A stretch of 48,650 bases of DNA from Natrialba swarupiae. GTDB lineage: Archaea; Halobacteriota; Halobacteria; Halobacteriales; Natrialbaceae. The position numbers were made by a program, and so were the translations under genes. Shown in pieces: positions 32,610 through 40,740 of this stretch. Location: assembly GCF_008245225.1 (NCBI RefSeq), contig NZ_VTAW01000027.1, positions 1 through 48,650 of the forward strand, read 5' to 3'. The notes beneath the pieces are model-generated. The model ran no database searches. It was not told the origin of the DNA and worked only from the letters and a program-made list of their open reading frames with translations. Positions within the stretch are counted from its first letter, which is position 1. Every line of letters begins with the position of its first letter.

Positions 32610-34007
32610 TTACTCCCCAGCCTCCGAGTCGGGGTCAACACGGCGGTCGAGTCCATCGCTCTCCTGGCGCCGTTCGAGTGCGGCACGAACCGCCTCGAGC
32701 GTGGACTCTACCGTCGCTTCCCGCCCGCGTTCGCGACACGTTTCGTATCGCCGACGCCACGCGTCGCTTCTCTCGTCCCCGACGATCCGGTCGTCAGCCG
32801 CTCGTCGGTGTACGACGACGAGCGGATCCGCGTCTTCTATCGTCTCGAGTACGTGACGGCGTCCCGCGTCGGATCCGATCACGACGTCGGCGGCCACGGT
32901 CACGTCGGCGGCGCTGACTCGCTCCTCGAGTCGCGAGCGAACCGCCGGGGGCGGCGGCGAGAACGGATCGACCTCGAGAGACTCGACTCCGAGATTCCGC
33001 GCGGCTTCGGCTGTGATCCCGTCCGCGGGAACCGGTCCGATCGAGACGGAGAGATCGTCGACGTCGAGGCGAGCGAGAACGCCTGCGGCCGTCGTCCCCG
33101 TGCCCACTACGTGAACCGTGGGGGTCGTCGATCCGTCGCCACCGTCGGTTCGCCCGCTACCAGCGTCGACGTCCGTGGCTTGTCGATCGGGTAGCGCGGT
33201 AACGGTCGGCGTCCCCGTGATCGGATTCGGTGTGACCGTTGCGTTCGCGTGGAACGCCGCCGCGAGAGTCTCGCTCGTCAGGACGTCGGACGGTGAGCCG
33301 TCGGCATGGAGGGTCCCGCCGGCCAACATCACGAGCCGATCACAGTATCGGGCCGCCAGGTCCAGATCGTGGATCGCCGCGACGACCGTCCGGCCGTCGT
33401 CGACGAGTTCACGGACCAACTCGAGGGTTTCGATCTGGTGGTTGATGTCCAGACTCGCCGTCGGCTCGTCCAGCAACAGGACGGGCGTCTCCTGTGCGAC
33501 GGCACGCGCGAGGACGACCCGCTGGCGCTGGCCGCCGCTGATCTCGTCGATCGGTCGATCCGCGAGTTCCGCGGTTCGGGTTCGCTCGAGGGCGTCTTCG
33601 ACCGCGAGGCGATCGTCGGCCGTCGGCGGCGAGAACCGCGAGCGGTGGGGGTGTCGGCCCATCTCGACGACGTCGCGAACGGGAAACGAAAACGAAAGCG
33701 AGGTGTCCTGGGGGACCGCGGCGACGAGCCGACTCGACTCCCGTGAGGAGACGTCGTGAACGTCCGTTCCGCCGATCTCGATCGTCCCCGTTGTCGGCTC
33801 GAGCGCACCGCTAATCGCGCGCAACAGCGTCGTCTTCCCCGCGCCGTTCGGGCCGACGAAGCCGACGAACTCGCCGGGTGAGACGGAGAGGGAGACGTCC
33901 TCGAGCACCCGGAGCTCGTCGAAGGAAAGCGAGACGGTCTGGACGGTGATCGCGGCCGGCTCGGGCCCGGGGCGAGTATCCTGCCCGCTGTTGGGTGGCG
34001 ACGTCAT
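32610..34007 (-). CDS. btuD: Cobalamin/heme-type ABC transporter ATP-binding protein with C-terminal extension
   Basis: ATPase of the FecCD/BtuCD-type importer, 465 residues. The ABC domain covers residues ~22-270: Walker A GPNGAGKTT (52-60), signature EISGGQRQRVVLARAVAQ (about 158), Walker B VLLLDEPTASLD, H-loop AAIHDLDLAARYC. Standard members end near 260; here ~180 further residues follow, an alpha/beta segment (VHVVGTGTTAAGVLARL ... ADVTVAADVVIGSDAGRRHVLETIEDADPLVVVHRR) resembling a nucleotide- or cobalamin-related Rossmann-like domain of unclear role. The start codon overlaps the btuC stop (ATGA), showing an operon. Heme versus cobalamin specificity is not certain. Confidence 0.9.
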   Translation of the reverse strand: MTSPPNSGQDTRPGPEPAAITVQTVSLSFDELRVLEDVSLSVSPGEFVGFVGPNGAGKTTLLRAISGALEPTTGTIEIGGTDVHDVSSRESSRLVAAVPQDTSLSFSFPVRDVVEMGRHPHRSRFSPPTADDRLAVEDALERTRTAELADRPIDEISGGQRQRVVLARAVAQETPVLLLDEPTASLDINHQIETLELVRELVDDGRTVVAAIHDLDLAARYCDRLVMLAGGTLHADGSPSDVLTSETLAAAFHANATVTPNPITGTPTVTALPDRQATDVDAGSGRTDGGDGSTTPTVHVVGTGTTAAGVLARLDVDDLSVSIGPVPADGITAEAARNLGVESLEVDPFSPPPPAVRSRLEERVSAADVTVAADVVIGSDAGRRHVLETIEDADPLVVVHRRAADDRIVGDERSDAWRRRYETCRERGREATVESTLEAVRAALERRQESDGLDRRVDPDSEAGE

Positions 34008-35104
34008 ATCGCGTGCACCTCCCGTCGGACGAGCAAGAAGAGGAAGAACGGTGCGCCGAGTGCGGCCGTGACGATCCCGACCGGCACCTCGGCGGGTCCT
34101 GCGCGAGCGATCGTGTCGGTCGCGACCAGAAACGACGCGCCGGCGAGCGCACTCGTCGGGAGCAGGATGCGGTGATCCGGTCCGACGATCAGGCGCATGA
34201 TGTGGGGGACGACGAGGCCGACGAAGCCGATGACGCCAGCGACCGCGACCCCCGCGGCGGTGACGAGACTCGAGAGCGCAAGCAAGAGGAGCTTGGTCCG
34301 TTCGACGTCGACGCCGAGGTGGTGGGCGTCCTCCTCGCCGAGTAAGAGGACGTTCAGATCACGGGCGTACGAGAGCAAGATGAGGACGCCGACGATGGTA
34401 AACGGGAGAGCGAATTGGACGTCGCCCCACGTGCTGTTGTGGAGGTGACCCATCATCCAGATCACGGCCTGTCGGAGGTCGTCGCCGCTGTGGACCAACA
34501 TGTACGAGATCATCGCACCGAGAAAGGCCTGGACGGCGACGCCGGCGAGTAAGAGCGTTGCGACCGGCGTTCGACCGCCGTCGGTCGCGATCGCGTAGAC
34601 GAGAAACGCGGTCGCGAGCGCGCCGACGAACGCCGACAGGTGGAGGCTCCCGAACGGAACGAGCGCCGGAAACGCGATCGCGGCCACCGCACCCGCCGCC
34701 GCGCCGGAGGAGACGCCGATGATCGACGGATCCGCGAGCGGGTTCCGGAAGAATCCCTGCATCACCGTTCCCGCGGCGGCGAGTGCACAGCCGACGATCG
34801 CCGCGAGGACGATCCGCGGCAGGCGGATGCTGGCAACGATCGTCTGGTGGGTGTCGGGCACGTCGAACGAAAACACGGGGACGTACTCGAGTCCCGGAAC
34901 CGGAACCTGCCAGCCGACGACGGGGACCGTCGTCGCACTCTGTGTGATGACGTCGGTCGGAATCACGAGCGCGTTGAGCATCGCCTTGACGACGGTCACC
35001 GGCTCGATTCTGACCGGACCGAGTGCAGCGCTAACGACCATCATACCGAGGAGGACGACGAGCAAGCCGACCGTCCACGTGATCGTGCGGGTCGGCGAGA
35101 GCAT
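34004..35104 (-). CDS. btuC: Cobalamin/iron-siderophore-type ABC transporter permease (FecCD family)
   Basis: Integral membrane subunit of 366 residues with about ten helices. Family segments are RLPRIVLAAIVGCALAAAGTVMQGFFRNPLADPSIIGVSSGA (about 90-130) and GFVGLVVPHIMRLIVGPDHRILLPTSALAGA near the C-terminus, including the cytoplasmic loop that docks on the ATPase. The start at 35104 (MLSPTRTITW) follows a palindromic TATA element by ~30 nt; the open frame to 35191 runs across the divergent promoter. It is cotranscribed with the ATPase gene and divergent from the binding-protein gene. Confidence 0.93.
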   Translation of the reverse strand: MLSPTRTITWTVGLLVVLLGMMVVSAALGPVRIEPVTVVKAMLNALVIPTDVITQSATTVPVVGWQVPVPGLEYVPVFSFDVPDTHQTIVASIRLPRIVLAAIVGCALAAAGTVMQGFFRNPLADPSIIGVSSGAAAGAVAAIAFPALVPFGSLHLSAFVGALATAFLVYAIATDGGRTPVATLLLAGVAVQAFLGAMISYMLVHSGDDLRQAVIWMMGHLHNSTWGDVQFALPFTIVGVLILLSYARDLNVLLLGEEDAHHLGVDVERTKLLLLALSSLVTAAGVAVAGVIGFVGLVVPHIMRLIVGPDHRILLPTSALAGASFLVATDTIARAGPAEVPVGIVTAALGAPFFLFLLVRREVHAI

Positions 35105-35128
35105 ACACACAACCCCGGTTGCAGTAGC

Positions 35129-35138
35129 CAAATATTTG
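35129..35138. promoter_or_regulatory. Shared palindromic TATA box of btuC and btuF
   Basis: CAAATATTTG is a perfect palindrome. Its centre (35133.5) is exactly 29.5 nt from the first base of both start codons, at 35104 (btuC, minus) and 35163 (btuF, plus). One TBP-binding site can therefore drive leaderless transcription in both directions. A direct repeat TACGTG lies on the btuF side (35145-35150 and 35155-35160). Confidence 0.7.
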
Positions 35139-35162
35139 TTGAAGTACGTGGTCGTACGTGTG

Positions 35163-36299
35163 ATGGGCAACCTACGCACAACGCTGCTCACCGCGCTGCT
35201 CGTCGTCGGAACGATCGCGTTCGCGACGGGTGGTGTGGCCGCGGCCGGCGAGGTCGGTGCGATCGCTACCGAACCGACCGCATCGACGGGCGTCGCGACG
35301 CAGGCGATCGACGCCGATTGCGAGTACCCCCTCGAGCGAACCGACGCCCGCGGAGAGACGATCGAACTCGCTGACGAGCCCGAGGCGGTCGTCGCCCTCT
35401 ACCCGGGCGACGCACAGCTCGCCTACCAGATCGGTGCCGAAGACCGCGTCGTCGGGATGCCGATCGGTCCCTACACCGACGACCTCGAGGGAGGCGACCG
35501 GACCGACATCACCGGCGACGATGGGGTGACGCCCGTCGCCGAAGAGATCGTCGCACTCGATCCGGACGTCGTGCTCGCGGCGAACGTCGCCCTCGCGGAC
35601 GAGGAACTGGTCGACCAGCTGGAAGACGCCGGGATTCCGGTGTACGTTCTCGACACCGCCACGTCGATCGACGACGTTCGCGAGAACGTCGAGACGACCG
35701 GCGAACTGACCGGCGAGTGCGACGGTGCCGAGGAGGCCCTCGATCGGATGGACGACCGCCTCGCCGTGATCGAAGACGCGCTCGCAGACGAGGAGGAACC
35801 GCTCGCCTACTACGTCAGCGACGATCAGGGAACGACGCCCGGAACGGAGACGTTCCAACACGAGGTGCTGACGACCGCCGGACTCGAGAACGTCGCCGAA
35901 CGGGCCGACATCGAGGGCTGGCAGGAGATCAGCGCCGAGGTCGTCGTCGACGAGGATCCGGCGTGGATCGTCTACCCCGACTGGACCGACGAGCCGCCGA
36001 TCGCAGAGAGTATCGAGGAGACGACCGCTTACCAGGAGGGGAACGTCGTCGCCGTCGACGACGACGCGATGAGCCAGCCCGCCCCGGGGATCGTCGACGT
36101 GATCGTCCACCTCGTCGAGACCGTCCACCCCGACGTCTACGCCGAGATCGAGAGTGATCTCGAGTCGATCGACGAAGTCGACTCGAACGACGACGGCGAG
36201 ACCGACGGCGACGGGGCGTTCGCGATCCCCGGATTCGGCGCCGCCGCCGCGGTAATCGCACTCCTCGCGTTCGTCGCCGTGCGGACCCGATCGGACTGA
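35163..36299 (+). CDS. btuF: Cobalamin/heme-type ABC transporter substrate-binding protein with PGF-CTERM anchor
   Basis: Surface protein of 378 residues. It has a Sec-type signal peptide (MGNLRTTLLTALLVVGTIAFATGGVAAA), a class III (BtuF/FepB-like) binding domain from EYPLERTDARGETIELADEPEAVVAL to the TYxxG-like VETVHPDVY region, then an acidic linker and a C-terminal PGFGAAAAVIALLAFVAVRTRSD: the PGF-CTERM signal cut by archaeosortase and replaced by a lipid anchor. It delivers cobalamin or a related chelate to the btuC-btuD system divergently transcribed. Unlike the other binding proteins in the window it is Sec- rather than Tat-exported and not a lipobox protein. Confidence 0.92.
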   Translation: MGNLRTTLLTALLVVGTIAFATGGVAAAGEVGAIATEPTASTGVATQAIDADCEYPLERTDARGETIELADEPEAVVALYPGDAQLAYQIGAEDRVVGMPIGPYTDDLEGGDRTDITGDDGVTPVAEEIVALDPDVVLAANVALADEELVDQLEDAGIPVYVLDTATSIDDVRENVETTGELTGECDGAEEALDRMDDRLAVIEDALADEEEPLAYYVSDDQGTTPGTETFQHEVLTTAGLENVAERADIEGWQEISAEVVVDEDPAWIVYPDWTDEPPIAESIEETTAYQEGNVVAVDDDAMSQPAPGIVDVIVHLVETVHPDVYAEIESDLESIDEVDSNDDGETDGDGAFAIPGFGAAAAVIALLAFVAVRTRSD

Positions 36300-36313
36300 T
36301 CGCTCGACGGCGA

Positions 36314-36387
36314 TCGACCACTATCAGGTCCGGTATCGACCACCATCCGGTTCGTGACCGATCGCTGTACGGTTCGTGACCGACCCA
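36314..36387. repeat. Degenerate 22-bp tandem repeat, about 3.3 copies
   Basis: Units at 36314-36335, 36336-36357 and 36358-36379 plus a partial copy; period 22 is set by TCGACCAC (36314 and 36336) and GGTTCGTGACCG (36349 and 36371). It begins 14 bp after the btuF stop codon on the plus strand and ends before the srp19 promoter. Confidence 0.7.
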
Positions 36388-36433
36388 TTTCGGCCCCGCG
36401 GAGGGGAGGAACTCGAGCGTCCCGTTTTGAAAA

Positions 36434-36441
36434 GGGTTTAC
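36434..36441 (+). promoter_or_regulatory. TATA-like element of srp19
   Basis: GGGTTTAC centred ~28 nt upstream of the srp19 ATG, preceded by an A-run; fits leaderless transcription and the choice of start at 36466. Confidence 0.5.
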
Positions 36442-36465
36442 TCGTCGGCCTGTCGAGATGAACAC

Positions 36466-36747
36466 ATGGTCGAGAACGTCATCTGGCCCGCCTATCTCGA
36501 TGCGGAGCGCTCGCGGACCGAGGGACGACGCGTATCGGAGGATCTCGCGGTCGACGAACCGACGGTCGACGAGATCGCCAAGGCCGTCCAACAGATCGGA
36601 TACGACGCCACGATCGAACGCGACAAAGCCTACTCGAGGGAGCCGTGGGCCGACCGCGGTCGCGTCGTCGTCCGGGGTTCGGACGACTCCTCGAAGAACG
36701 ACCTCGTCCAGGCCGTCGCGGCGTACGTCGTCGCGATGCGAGAGTGA
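36466..36747 (+). CDS. srp19: Signal recognition particle 19 kDa protein
   Basis: Binds 7S RNA and promotes SRP54 assembly in archaeal SRP. The 93-residue protein has the family pattern: [20 protein letters not shown] at the N-terminus (WP-Y-D-..RTEGRR), and [38 protein letters not shown] further on. The start at 36466 gives the typical MVENVIWP N-terminus. The stop codon overlaps the gar1 start codon (TGATG), so the two are cotranscribed; this srp19-gar1 pairing recurs in haloarchaea. Confidence 0.95.
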   Translation: MVENVIWPAYLDAERSRTEGRRVSEDLAVDEPTVDEIAKAVQQIGYDATIERDKAYSREPWADRGRVVVRGSDDSSKNDLVQAVAAYVVAMRE

Positions 36748-37007
36748 TGCGCCGGGTTGGCACCGTCGTCCGGACGGCCCAGGGACTCGCCGTTCTCCGT
36801 GTCGACGACACGGACGACCCGACGAACGCCGACGATGGCGGCGACTATCGGGACACGATCGGTACGATGGTCCTCGACGACTCGCTCGAGGAGGTCGGCC
36901 GCGTCGTCGACGTCTTCGGCCCCGTTTCCCGACCGTACCTGGCGATGACGCCCGACGACGACGTTCACCTTCCCGCGCTGGTCGGATCGACGCTGTACGC
37001 GAGGTAA
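36747..37007 (+). CDS. gar1: H/ACA ribonucleoprotein subunit Gar1
   Basis: RNA-protein component that helps position and turn over substrate in H/ACA-guided pseudouridylation with Cbf5, Nop10 and L7Ae. The 86-residue protein matches the Gar1 core: [20 protein letters not shown], then GTMVLDDSLEEVGRVVDVFGPVSRPYLAM (the G.V.DVFGPV.RPY signature) and a short C-terminus LVGSTLYAR. The GAR repeats of eukaryotes are absent, as expected. Start overlaps the srp19 stop. Confidence 0.94.
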   Translation: MRRVGTVVRTAQGLAVLRVDDTDDPTNADDGGDYRDTIGTMVLDDSLEEVGRVVDVFGPVSRPYLAMTPDDDVHLPALVGSTLYAR

Positions 37008-37084
37008 GCGTCGGTGGCCTCCCTCTCCCGACCCGGGAACTCGAGAAGAAAACACCCATAGGAACGGGGTGCAAACGCGGGTCC

Positions 37085-38161
37085 ATGAACCACCGGACGC
37101 GGATTCTCGCGGCCATCGGGGTGACGCTGGTGCTCTTTCTCGGCGTCCAACTCGGCGCGCTCGCGTTGATCGAGCCGTTCCACGAGTCCGAACGCCACGC
37201 CGTCGACAACCCCGAGGATCCGACGAACAGTTTTCTCTACTTCGGAATTATTCTGGTCGCGACCGTTCTGATGCTCGCAGCGTTCAAGTACGACCTTCAG
37301 TGGATGATCCGCGCGCTGATCGTCGGCGTCAGCGTGATGCTCGCCTGGTTCGTCTTCACGGAGTTGATCCCGCCGGTCGTCACCGCCGGACCGGCCAACG
37401 TCCTCGCCGTCCTCGCGGCCCTCGGGGTGGGGATCGCGCTGCTCGTCTACCCAGAGTGGTACGTCATCGACGCCTCGGGGGTGTTGATGGGCGCCGGTGC
37501 AGCCGCGCTGTTCGGCATCAGCTTCGGACTGCTCCCCGCGATCCTCCTTCTGTCCGTCCTCGCGGTCTACGACGCCATCAGCGTCTACGGCACCGAGCAC
37601 ATGCTCGACCTCGCCGAAGGGGTGATGGACCTCAAGATCCCGGTTATCCTCATCGTGCCGATGTCGCTTTCGTACTCCTATCTCGCGGCGGGAACGACCG
37701 ACGACGTCGTCGAGGGCGACTCCGAAGAGAGCCAGGATTCTGCCACAGCGCCCACTGAGGGGGGAGCTGACGACGAGATGGTCCCGGAACCCGGTGACGC
37801 CGACTCGAGCGGGTCCGACTCACACCACGCCGAGTCCGACTCGGAGTCGGATGCGGACGACGGCGTCGACCGCGACGCGTTCTACATCGGGCTGGGTGAC
37901 GCGGTCATCCCGTCGATCCTCGTCGTCAGCGCCGCGTACTTCATCGACGTCGGCACCCTCGAGGTGCCGTGGATCGCGCTCAACATGGCTGCACTCGGCG
38001 CGCTGGTCGGGACGCTCGCGGGCCTGCTCGTGCTCATGTACATGGTCGTCAAGGGACGTCCACACGCCGGATTGCCGCTTCTGAACGGCGGTGCAATCGG
38101 CGGCTACCTGATCGGGGCGACCGCGAGCGGCCTCTCGGTGGTCACCGCGCTCGGGCTGTAA
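37085..38161 (+). CDS. Presenilin-like intramembrane aspartyl protease (PSH family)
   Basis: Polytopic membrane protease of 358 residues with about nine helices that cleaves substrates within the membrane. The two catalytic aspartates are in AVYDAISVYGTEHM (about D163) and FYIGLGDAVIPS (about D272, the GxGD motif), and the PAL-like segment is GLPLLNGGAIGGYLIG near the C-terminus. Between helices 6 and 7 lies a ~55-residue acidic, Ser-rich cytoplasmic loop, longer than in minimal homologues. It lies 77 bp downstream of gar1 on the same strand; a functional link to SRP-dependent membrane insertion is only suggestive. Confidence 0.93.
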   Translation: MNHRTRILAAIGVTLVLFLGVQLGALALIEPFHESERHAVDNPEDPTNSFLYFGIILVATVLMLAAFKYDLQWMIRALIVGVSVMLAWFVFTELIPPVVTAGPANVLAVLAALGVGIALLVYPEWYVIDASGVLMGAGAAALFGISFGLLPAILLLSVLAVYDAISVYGTEHMLDLAEGVMDLKIPVILIVPMSLSYSYLAAGTTDDVVEGDSEESQDSATAPTEGGADDEMVPEPGDADSSGSDSHHAESDSESDADDGVDRDAFYIGLGDAVIPSILVVSAAYFIDVGTLEVPWIALNMAALGALVGTLAGLLVLMYMVVKGRPHAGLPLLNGGAIGGYLIGATASGLSVVTALGL

Positions 38162-38208
38162 CCGCCGAACTCGCCGGGGAAGCGATCCTGGTCGGTCGGA
38201 TGGTCTCC

Positions 38209-38895
38209 TTATGCGTCGATGATCTCCGCGTCGACGTCGTCGCCGTGTTCGATCGCTCCGATCATCGCATCGATTCGATCGATTTCGGCGTCCGCGTCGA
38301 GTATCGGGACGTCCGGGAACGCGGCGGTGATCACGAAGTGGTCCCCGTCGCGGTCGGGCTGTGAGATATCGACGAACACGTCGACGTCGTCGGTTCCCTG
38401 GAACGTCGCCTCGCCCTCGAACGTCTCGACCGTGATCGTCTCCCCCAGCATCTCGACCGACCGACGCGCCGTCGGCTCGCTGTCGATCTCGAGTTCCTCG
38501 TACTGGCTCTGGACGCGTCCGACGATCTGCTCGGGAGTCAGCTCACCGATCGGGTTGAACTGTTCGTCGCCGATCGAAACCTGTGGCGTCGTGAGAACGC
38601 CGAAGACGCCCGCCTCCGTCTCGTCCTCGTCGAAGATATCGAGCGGAACCTCGACCGTTCGCCGATAGGTGCTGGCGTAGTTTCTCGTCTCGACGAGCCC
38701 ACGGGCGACGTCGTGTTCGCGGACGACTTCTCGGGTCCCCTGGTACTCGTATCCGGTTTCGGCCGTCGACTGTTGAGAGACGACGGCTGGCGAGGCCGAA
38801 AACGTGGTGACCTCCTCGAGGGTCTCCTCGAGACACCCCGCCGTCGCGCCGACACAACACGTCGCGATCGTCGCAACGAACAGCCGCCGGTCCAT
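38209..38895 (-). CDS. DUF6517-like lipoprotein
   Basis: Predicted surface lipoprotein of 228 residues. The start MDRRLFVATIATCCVGATAGC has a twin-arginine-like RR and a lipobox ending in AGC. The mature part matches a haloarchaeal family I recall as DUF6517 (ASPAVVSQQSTAETGYEYQGTREVVRE, with ETRNYASTYRRTVEV). The frame begins at 38934, but the lipoprotein signal fixes 38895. It converges with the protease gene and follows cysS with its own promoter. Function unknown. Confidence 0.8.
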   Translation of the reverse strand: MDRRLFVATIATCCVGATAGCLEETLEEVTTFSASPAVVSQQSTAETGYEYQGTREVVREHDVARGLVETRNYASTYRRTVEVPLDIFDEDETEAGVFGVLTTPQVSIGDEQFNPIGELTPEQIVGRVQSQYEELEIDSEPTARRSVEMLGETITVETFEGEATFQGTDDVDVFVDISQPDRDGDHFVITAAFPDVPILDADAEIDRIDAMIGAIEHGDDVDAEIIDA

Positions 38896-39009
38896 ACGCC
38901 GCCGACCACAGATCGGCGCATAAGTACCGACCACACATTCACCCGCCGACGAATGGTAATCACCGGCTCCCGTGAGTATACGGGCTGCTTACCGCCTTTC
39001 TTCGACTCG

Positions 39010-40536
39010 TTACTCCTCCGAGGGAAGCCGGTAGCTCGGCCCCTCGTCGGTGTCCTGGATCTCGATTCCCATCGCCTCGAGTTCGTCTCGCAACTCGTCG
39101 GCACGTTCGTAGTTGCCGTCCCCGCGCTCGCGTTCGCGGACGTCGAGGACGAGTTCGACGACGTCTCCCGCCAGATCCGCCGTCCCGGTCGTCTCGCCGA
39201 CGAACGAGAGTCCGAGCACGTCGCCGAGTTCCTCGAGGCTCTCGACCGCGCGCCGAAGCCCCCGGTAGTCGTAGCCGCCCTCGGCCCTGCCGTCGTCTCC
39301 CGCAGCGTCCGCTGGCTCCTCTACGTGGCGGTTGATCGCCGTCGCGATCGAGAGCAACGCCGACTGTGCCTCGCGCGTGTTAAAGTCGTCGTTCATCGCG
39401 GCCGTGAACGTCTCGCGAGCGTCCGCGACCGCCGTTCGAAGCTCCTCGTCCTCGAGTTTGGTCCGCGCCGCCGGCGCGTCCAGTCTCTCGACGGCCGAGT
39501 CGTAGGCCCGCTCGAGGCGTTCCCACCGTTCCTCGGCTTCGGCGATCGTTTCGTCGGAGTAGAGCTGTTTGCTGTTGTACGACCCCGCTGTCAGGAACGT
39601 CCGGAGGACGTTCGTTCCCCACTGTTCGACTGCATCCGCGACCGTGACGAAGTTCCCCAGACTCGAGGACATCTTCTCGTCGTCCATCTGGAATAACTCG
39701 CAGTGGAGCCAGTAGTTCGCGAACACCTCGCCGGTCGCGGCCTCGGACTGGGCAATCTCGTTTTCGTGGTGGGGGAAGACGAGGTCCCGCCCGCCGACGT
39801 GGAGATCGAGCGTCTCGCCGAGGTGAGTCATACTCATCGCCGAGCACTCGATGTGCCAGCCCGGTCGGCCCTCGCCCCACGGCGAGTCCCACGTCTGAGC
39901 CGTCGTGTGGGCACACTCGAAATTGACGCCGTCGTGTCGGTGCTCGAGGACTGCCTTCTCGTCGACCCCGCCAGCCTTCCAGAGCGCGAAGTCCGCCGGA
40001 TTGCGTTTCTCCGTTCGTTCGTCCGGATCGCCCTGGGATTCGATCTCCTCGAGTTCCTGATTCGAGAGCTTGCCGTAGTCGTCGAAACTCGTCACGTCGA
40101 AGTAGACGGATCCGTTGGATTCGTAGGCGTAGCCCTTCTCGACGAGCGTCTCGACGAGATCGACGATCTCGGGAACGTGTTCGGAGACGCGCGGATAGAC
40201 CTCCGCGCGCAGGAGGTTCAGCGAGCGCATATCCGAGAGTGTGCGCTCGATGTACGTCCGTGCGACTTCGCGTTCGTCCTCGCCGAGGTCGTCCTCGCCG
40301 ACGCGGGCGACGATCTTCTCGTTGATATCCGTAAAATTCTCGACGTGACGAACGTCGTAGCCTGTGTACTCGAGCCACCGGTGCATGACGTCGACGTGGA
40401 CCCACGAGCGGGCGTGGCCCAGGTGGGGCGGATCGGAGACCGTCAGGCCACAGTAGTACAGGAGGACGTTATCGGGATCCTGTGGCTCGAACGGCTCCGT
40501 CTCGCCCGTCAACGTGTTCGTCACGTGTAGGGTCAT
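39010..40536 (-). CDS. cysS: Cysteinyl-tRNA synthetase
   Basis: Class I aminoacyl-tRNA synthetase (508 residues) that charges tRNA(Cys). The HIGH-type motif is DPPHLGHARSWVHVD (about 36-50), the zinc ligands include the Cys in YYCGLTV (C29) and CSAMS, with WHIECSAM and HHENEIAQSEA further on, and KMSSSLGNF near residue 288 is the KMSKS loop. The C-terminal anticodon-binding region ends in GIEIQDTDEGPSYRLPSEE. Long acidic stretches are typical of halophilic homologues. It is preceded on the same strand by the patatin-like gene and a 20-bp tandem array. Confidence 0.97.
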   Translation of the reverse strand: MTLHVTNTLTGETEPFEPQDPDNVLLYYCGLTVSDPPHLGHARSWVHVDVMHRWLEYTGYDVRHVENFTDINEKIVARVGEDDLGEDEREVARTYIERTLSDMRSLNLLRAEVYPRVSEHVPEIVDLVETLVEKGYAYESNGSVYFDVTSFDDYGKLSNQELEEIESQGDPDERTEKRNPADFALWKAGGVDEKAVLEHRHDGVNFECAHTTAQTWDSPWGEGRPGWHIECSAMSMTHLGETLDLHVGGRDLVFPHHENEIAQSEAATGEVFANYWLHCELFQMDDEKMSSSLGNFVTVADAVEQWGTNVLRTFLTAGSYNSKQLYSDETIAEAEERWERLERAYDSAVERLDAPAARTKLEDEELRTAVADARETFTAAMNDDFNTREAQSALLSIATAINRHVEEPADAAGDDGRAEGGYDYRGLRRAVESLEELGDVLGLSFVGETTGTADLAGDVVELVLDVRERERGDGNYERADELRDELEAMGIEIQDTDEGPSYRLPSEE

Positions 40537-40620
40537 TACGCCATCTTACCCCCGGACTGTAGTTAAACGCTATCAATATCAGACACGGCACGTTGCTCGA
40601 ACGAACCGGGGTTCCTCGAG

Positions 40621-40740
40621 TCGGCGACAGATCGATCACGACCCAGTCATATCGACCACGGCCCAGTCATATCGACCACGACCCAGTCGTATCGACCACG
40701 GCCCAGTCTCATCGACCGCGAATCAGCCGTATCGGTCACG
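40621..40740. repeat. 20-bp tandem repeat, about six copies, overlapping a stop codon
   Basis: Units start at 40621, 40641, 40661, 40681, 40701 and 40721 with consensus ACCCAGTC(A/G)TATCGACCACG; the outermost copies are degenerate, and a similar block continues at 40741-40760 inside the coding region. The TGA of the minus-strand patatin gene (40736-40738) lies within the last unit, so the repeat supplies the C-terminal codons and the stop. Confidence 0.85.
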
